In this document: in pieces, positions 59,609 through 64,000 of the stretch
How positions within the stretch are numbered: position 1 is the stretch's first letter
Layout of the letters: each line of letters begins with the position of its first letter
NCBI RefSeq assembly: GCF_036588685.1
Contig: NC_086377.1
Coordinates: 71,802,283 to 71,866,282 of the forward strand
Direction of reading: 5' to 3'
Length of the DNA: 64,000 nt
From: Mytilus trossulus
Lineage: Eukaryota; Mollusca; Bivalvia; Mytilida; Mytilidae
Notes under the pieces: generated by a model
Database searches by the model: none
What the model saw: only the letters and a program-made list of their open reading frames with translations
Told to the model about the DNA's origin: nothing
Translations under genes and position numbers: made by a program

Positions 59609-60980
59609 TTGTATTATATTTTTTACTTGTTTGTCTATTTTTCTTTTTATGCAAAAATAAAAATACAAAAAAAAAGTAAGTCAAAGTGTGATATAATTCT
59701 AGATTATATATGCCTTGAAATTAGTAATAAAATAAATATTAATCATGTGAATGAAAATGTATATATATGTAATGAACTGTGTACAATATTGTTTATTATG
59801 GAAAAGAACGATTTTCAAATAACCCCATTCCTCAAATCAATGAATAAATGTTTCTGCTCTCAATATGCGATCCAACAAACAAGAGATGAGAACAAGTCAA
59901 GTTGTGATAAAACAATCACCAAAACAGCCTTCCCTGTTTATGAAAAATACATACGAAAAATTGTATCGATAATCAAATTTATTAAGACACTAATAATACA
60001 GAATCAAAATACAATAAACATATTAAATAAATATATTTTTGAACTGTTTATAGAAAATAGAATAGCTGTCAGAAATAAAAATAAAATAGATCCAACAAAT
60101 TTAAAGTTTATAAAGAAGCTATCCCTGATAGATATCATTTCATTAATCCACATATATCTGAATTCAATTTTTCTGTTTATCTCGCTAACTATCCGCAACA
60201 ACTTCTCAATGATACATCCTTGCTTTATAACAAATTATCCGTCCATTTTAATCCTTATAATAGTAGAACATATTCATAGTCCTATTTTACATCATGTAAA
60301 CAACATTTGGATATCACTTGTAATCCACACATTAGAAATATTTCAAATGCCCAATTTAATCCACAATATAAAAATCTTTTGTCAATCCATCGCAAGTCAA
60401 ATACATGTATCACCATCTAACATGTTCCTCTGTAAAAAAAATGCAAGTACTGATTCTGTATGTTATGCAAACAATAACTACTCCAATTGTGTCCGTAAAT
60501 ACTGTAAACATGGTAAACGCCTACATCATGTACATAGTCCTACAATCTCATTATACTGTTAAAATAACAAACCTACAAATAAATAACAATGAAATTATTA
60601 TACAGGATACAAAAAAAATATATCTGGTTTTTTTTTATTATATATTTATAGTCTCAAATTATGGCAAAAAAGCAATAGTAAAATCTAATGTATGGGGACA
60701 ATTAAATGAAAATATGTGTTTAAATACATGTATGAATGCATATATATATTTGTGTTGTTATGTCTCATTTTCTTCCATGAACATTGTGAAGTATGTGCAC
60801 ATATTTTGTTTACCAGTACTGTATATATTTAAATCACAAATAATCATGTACATGTACCAATGTTTTTATAGCATACTGTGTAACTTTAAAACCAAACATT
60901 TAATGAAAGTACTTTGTGAATATGATGTGAAACAAATATGTCTCCTTGTAAATGTAGTTTTGATTCAACTGCACATATAA
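59609..60980 (+). other. Unexplained long open region between LINE ORF1 and ORF2
   Basis: One frame is open from 59,606 to 60,562 (318 codons; 254 from the first ATG at 59,798). A second is open from about 60,405 to 60,980 (191 codons), ending 15 bp before the ORF2 ATG; they overlap by about 158 bp. The first is rich in Ile, Asn and Lys, with ITKTAFPVYEKYIRKIV, NILNKYIFELFIENRIAVRN and hydrophobic stretches such as SIFLFISLTI. The second holds Cys- and Tyr-rich hydrophobic stretches. In DNA this AT-rich, 318 codons without a stop is unlikely by chance. No domain was recognised. Either a third LINE ORF split by a frameshift, or an inserted segment. Confidence 0.4.
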
Positions 60981-60995
60981 ACTCTAAATAAAACA

Positions 60996-62545
60996 ATGGG
61001 TGAAAATCTTCACATAATATCACTAAACTGTCAAGGTTTAGGCCAAAAAAAAACAAAAGAGAAAGATTACAACTATGGAAAAAAAATCAAAAATGTAACA
61101 CTCTTTTCATTCAAGAGTCACATGTTATAGAAAATATTGAACAAACAATAAATAAAGAGTTTGATGGCAAAATGTTTCATAGTTATGGTATCACACAATC
61201 AAGAGGTGTTTCAATCTTTGTCAAAAACAATTTAAAATGTAAAACAATAAACGAAATAAAAGATAATGAAGGTAGAATAATTTTGATAAACATAGAAATA
61301 AATGACAATATTTTTACTCTAATAAATGTTTATGCTCCAAATCTACACAAAAATAGAAACATTTTTTTCAAAAAGGTTCAAAATATAATTGAAAACAATC
61401 GTTTGGGTATCCTTATATTAGGAGGTGATATGAACGAAACTCTCTCAATTAATGATAGAAAAACTAATATCATCCCAAGAAACTACAAACCAGTAAATAG
61501 CTTAAAAAAACTAATAAAGAAAAATAATTTAACAGATATATGGAGAGAACTTAATCCAAATACTAGTCAATTCACATGGAGAAGGAAAAATGAAACAAAC
61601 ATAGCGAGCAGAATTGACTTCTTCTTGATTAGTCCTGATATAAGACCGCATGTTATAAAAAAAGATATTAGACCTGCAATGATCTCATACACTGATCACC
61701 AAGCCATTTCTTTACAAGTTAGACAAAATTCAGAAGAAAGAGGCAGGGGTTTCTTTAAAATTAACAATAGTATACTTAAAGAGCAAAAATATATTGACCT
61801 CATAAATGATTTAATCAAAAATTATAAAGTACAAATACTCACCAAAAATTTAAAAACACTCTGGGATATGTTTAAATCAGAGGTAAGAACTGCAACTCTT
61901 ACTTACTGCAAACAAAGATCATCTGAAAATAAAAATGAACTATTAAAAATTTATAAAATAAAATTAAGAAAACTAAATGAGAAAACAAATGCAAGCCAAA
62001 TTATAAAAAAAAGAAATTAAAAACATTGAAAATGAACTTGAACACCTCTATTTAAATAAAGTTAAAGGTGCACAAATAAGATCTAGAGTACAATGGCTAG
62101 AAGAAGGAGAGAAAAATACTAAATATTTCCTTGGCCTTGAAAAATCAAGACAAACAAAAAAGAGCATTACAGCGCTAAAAAATAATCAAGGGAAAATAGT
62201 AACAGATTCTGCAGAAACCCTAAATATAGAAAGATCATACTATGAAAATTTATATAAAAGCACTTCTCCAAACTTAAAAAATTATATAAATGAAACCAAC
62301 ATTGATCACAAACTATCAGAAAAAGAAAGTGATGCCTTTGCGGGGGGGGGGGGGGGGGGGGGGGCTTAACTTTAGAAGAATGCACTAAAGCAATTTTTAA
62401 CATGAAATTAAATAAATCTCCAGGAATAGATGGGTTAAGCGTAGAATTTTATCGCACTTTTTGGAGTAATTTAAAAGAATTCACAGTTGAAGTTTTTAAT
62501 AAATGCTATGATGACGGAGAACTAACAACTATACAAACAGTCGGG
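60996..62545 (+). pseudogene. LINE ORF2: endonuclease, linker and RT start, frameshifted
   Basis: ATG at 60,996 starts MGENLHIISLNCQGLGQKK; a nine-A run at about 61,046-61,054 then shifts the frame. The open frame to 62,020 carries the endonuclease: LFIQESHV, GVSIFVKN, LINVYAPNLHKNR, LGGDMNETLS, SRIDFFLISPD and YTDHQAISL. A second A-run near 62,009 shifts to the linker (RSRVQWLEEGEKNTKYFLGL). A 23-G run at 62,342 shifts again to the RT start, NKSPGIDGLSVEFYRTFW, ending at about 62,545. Endonuclease residues (N, E, D, H) appear intact. RT catalytic motifs are absent, so the copy cannot move on its own. Confidence 0.85.
62342..62364. repeat. 23-base G-run inside LINE ORF2
   Basis: A pure G tract sits between SEKESDAFA and LTLEECTKAIF codons. 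It replaces a short linker and changes the frame as assembled. Its length is likely uncertain in sequencing. Confidence 0.95.
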
Positions 62546-62600
62546 GCACTTAGCGAACTCCATAATATTATGGTATTCCGTAATTTTTTAGGAAAATTAA

Positions 62601-62686
62601 ATTTGTCTCCCTTAGACTAACACGGTAAATTTCATATGGGAGATAACTATATTTTTAAACTGATTCTCAAAATAAGGGAGACAAAT
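62601..62686. repeat. Inverted repeat at the broken LINE end
   Basis: ATTTGTCTCCCTTA at 62,601-62,614 and TAAGGGAGACAAAT at 62,673-62,686, with CATATGGGAGATAACTATAT between them. It may be the start of another element that cut off ORF2. Confidence 0.7.
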
Positions 62687-62699
62687 GAACTTTATTTAC

Positions 62700-63200
62700 T
62701 GTTTTATTTTCTTAAATACAATGGAAAATACAGTATATAAATATGACATTTCCACAAACAGAAAACCAAAAGTAGAATTGTTTTCAAAATTAAACATGGA
62801 TTTAAATAGTGGTAATAAGATACCAAATAACACACAAATAAACTTGAACCATGTACTTACAAAGTTTGACGGGGTTAAATAACCTTGAAGGGTCCAAACC
62901 CTCCCCTAACCTGGAAAGTGGTGTAACATTACAAAATATGAACGAACTGAATATTTAATCAGTTTGATTTTTTTTTAAAAGGCGACCATATGGTTTAGGA
63001 TTTTCTAATGATTAAAGACTATACGGTTGCCTATAGTTGCTTACATCCAATACATTTAAACACTGTTTGATAGTTGGTCTCGTTTTCAATCATACAACAT
63101 TAATTATCCTTATTTATTTTTGTATTAACTCATCAAATGAATACGAATTAGAAATTTACTTAACAAAATCATAGAGAGGACAAGCACGTGGCAGGGTAAT
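62700..63200. other. No gene recognised
   Basis: AT-rich. The 65-codon ORF at 62,685-62,882 shows no family features. Confidence 0.45.
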
Positions 63201-63201
63201 C

Positions 63202-63368
63202 AGTGGCGGGCGGATCCAGAACTTTTCCTAAGGGAGGCGGACTGATCTAAGGGGGAGGGGGCGCTCCAGTCATGCTTCAATGATTCCCTATATAATCAAC
63301 CAAATTTTCCCCACAAAAGGGGGGACCGGGCCCCTCAGGGCCCCCAGACCCCCTGGATCCGCCTAGGG
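63202..63368. mobile_element. MITE-like element with GGATCC ends, ~167 bp
   Basis: The left end AGTGGCGGGCGGATCCAGAA and right end CCCTGGATCCGCCTAGG are inverted copies. The interior is unusually GC-rich (AGGGGGAGGGGGCGCTCC, GGGGGGACCGGGCCCCTCAG). No coding capacity. Elements ending in GCGGATCCAG are common in marine invertebrate DNA by memory. Confidence 0.75.
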
Positions 63369-63936
63369 TTATTATACATCAGTACGTCATTTGACATCAT
63401 AATCAAACTGATGAAAAATACCTGTTATATGACATGGTTATAGATACTTACATTCAATGTTCTCTTTTTGTAAAAGCAACGATATTAGGCATACTCTTAA
63501 AAGTCTATATGTCAGTAATTTTTCAATGAAAGACGATATGATACTTGTATTGATTCGATTGTCTCTATTCGCATCGTTAACAAAATATATGACAGACTTG
63601 GTAATACGCCCTCGATATATTATTTTCAAATATAACGAAATCAAGGTGTATCTTATACTAAACAAAAGAAAAATGAATTAAACCCTTCATTCCTATTCTA
63701 TATTCATTGACAACAGTATCTATTTCAATAACATAAGTCTTAATAAATGTACCAACCAATTACCATTTCTATCAAAAAAGGCATTTCGATATATTAACTG
63801 CAGGACATTATTATGTACCATAACAATCATTGACAAATTGGTCTCGAAATCAAAGAGATTTACAAATATACCTACCGTATCAACATATAAATAACACATT
63901 GACGTATGCGTGCGTGTGCTATAAATACATTACAAT
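63369..63936. other. No gene recognised
   Basis: AT-rich. The overlapping 75- and 74-codon ORFs on opposite strands at 63,438-63,681 are not supported by any motif. Confidence 0.45.
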
Positions 63937-64000
63937 CTGCAGAGATATGTTAAGTACTTAAGTTAAAAACAGTACTTAAGTACTTAACATATCTCTGCAG
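63937..64000. repeat. Perfect 27-bp palindrome at the window end
   Basis: Left arm CTGCAGAGATATGTTAAGTA.. (63,937-63,963), a 10-base loop TAAAAACAGT, and a right arm that is its exact complement (63,974-64,000). Each arm itself contains AAGTACTTAA-type self-complementary words. The arm ends exactly at the last base of the window, so it may extend further. Confidence 0.97.

Larger units (their letters stand above)
58343..62545 (+). mobile_element. Tx1/L1-type LINE, 3'-truncated
   Basis: Order: ORF1 with CCHC knuckles, a 1.4-kb region with its own long open frames, ORF2 with endonuclease, linker and the first part of reverse transcriptase. The break at about 62,545, after GELTTIQ in RT, removes the rest of RT and the 3' end. 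Few lesions are seen in about 4.2 kb, so the copy is fairly young. The clade is judged from the linker motif (GAQIRSRVQWLEEGEKNTKY) and ORF1 layout. Confidence 0.8.

Overview
The window looks like nuclear DNA of a marine bivalve, most likely a mytilid mussel. It is AT-rich and intron-bearing, and it is full of interspersed repeats that I recognise from mussel genomes: a SINE-like family carrying GATGTGGTATGAGTGCCAAT and a second family carrying TTGCTTAACGTCCAGTGGCA. Nothing bacterial or viral was seen. There are no rRNA, tRNA or CRISPR signals. Almost everything that can be named is a transposable element or a relic of one. The assignment to mussel rests on remembered repeat families and was not checked by a search.

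Layout. 1-6.6 kb is a satellite array of about 277-bp units, interrupted by a 1.2-kb Tc1/mariner-type insertion. 8.5-9.2 kb holds a broken Merlin transposase. At 10.2-10.6 kb a satellite fragment abuts a Ty3/Gypsy integrase relic. 13.8-24.4 kb holds tandem repeats, a Gypsy tail with a broken PHD finger, and two relics of a Mutator-like transposase family. 24.5-31.6 kb holds a KDZ-type cysteine-cluster exon, a three-exon THAP gene whose 3' end meets a LINE relic, a C2H2 exon and two possible plus-strand exons. 32-38.4 kb is repeats. 39.1-40.0 kb holds a secreted-protein exon followed by a fibrinogen-like exon. 40.5-41.9 kb holds minus-strand exons of an unnamed family. 42.7-43.6 kb is a LINE endonuclease relic.

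The best find is at 45,163-57,204: a complete 12.0-kb DNA transposon of the ISL2EU type (PIF/Harbinger relatives). It has matching GGGATCATTC ends flanked by TA, a two-exon THAP plus DDE transposase (451 aa) on the plus strand, and a convergent seven-exon gene (521 aa) on the minus strand that joins SAP, SWIM zinc-finger and YqaJ nuclease domains. All intron phases close and no stop was found, so both proteins look intact. A 273-bp piggyBac-type MITE with TTAA duplications sits between the two stop codons.

58.3-62.5 kb is a young but damaged Tx1/L1-type LINE: ORF1 with two CCHC knuckles, ORF2 with endonuclease and the start of reverse transcriptase, and an unexpected long open region between them. 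The ORF2 frame is broken at A-runs and at a 23-base G-run. The window ends with a GGATCC-ended MITE and a perfect 27-bp palindrome that finishes exactly at base 64,000.
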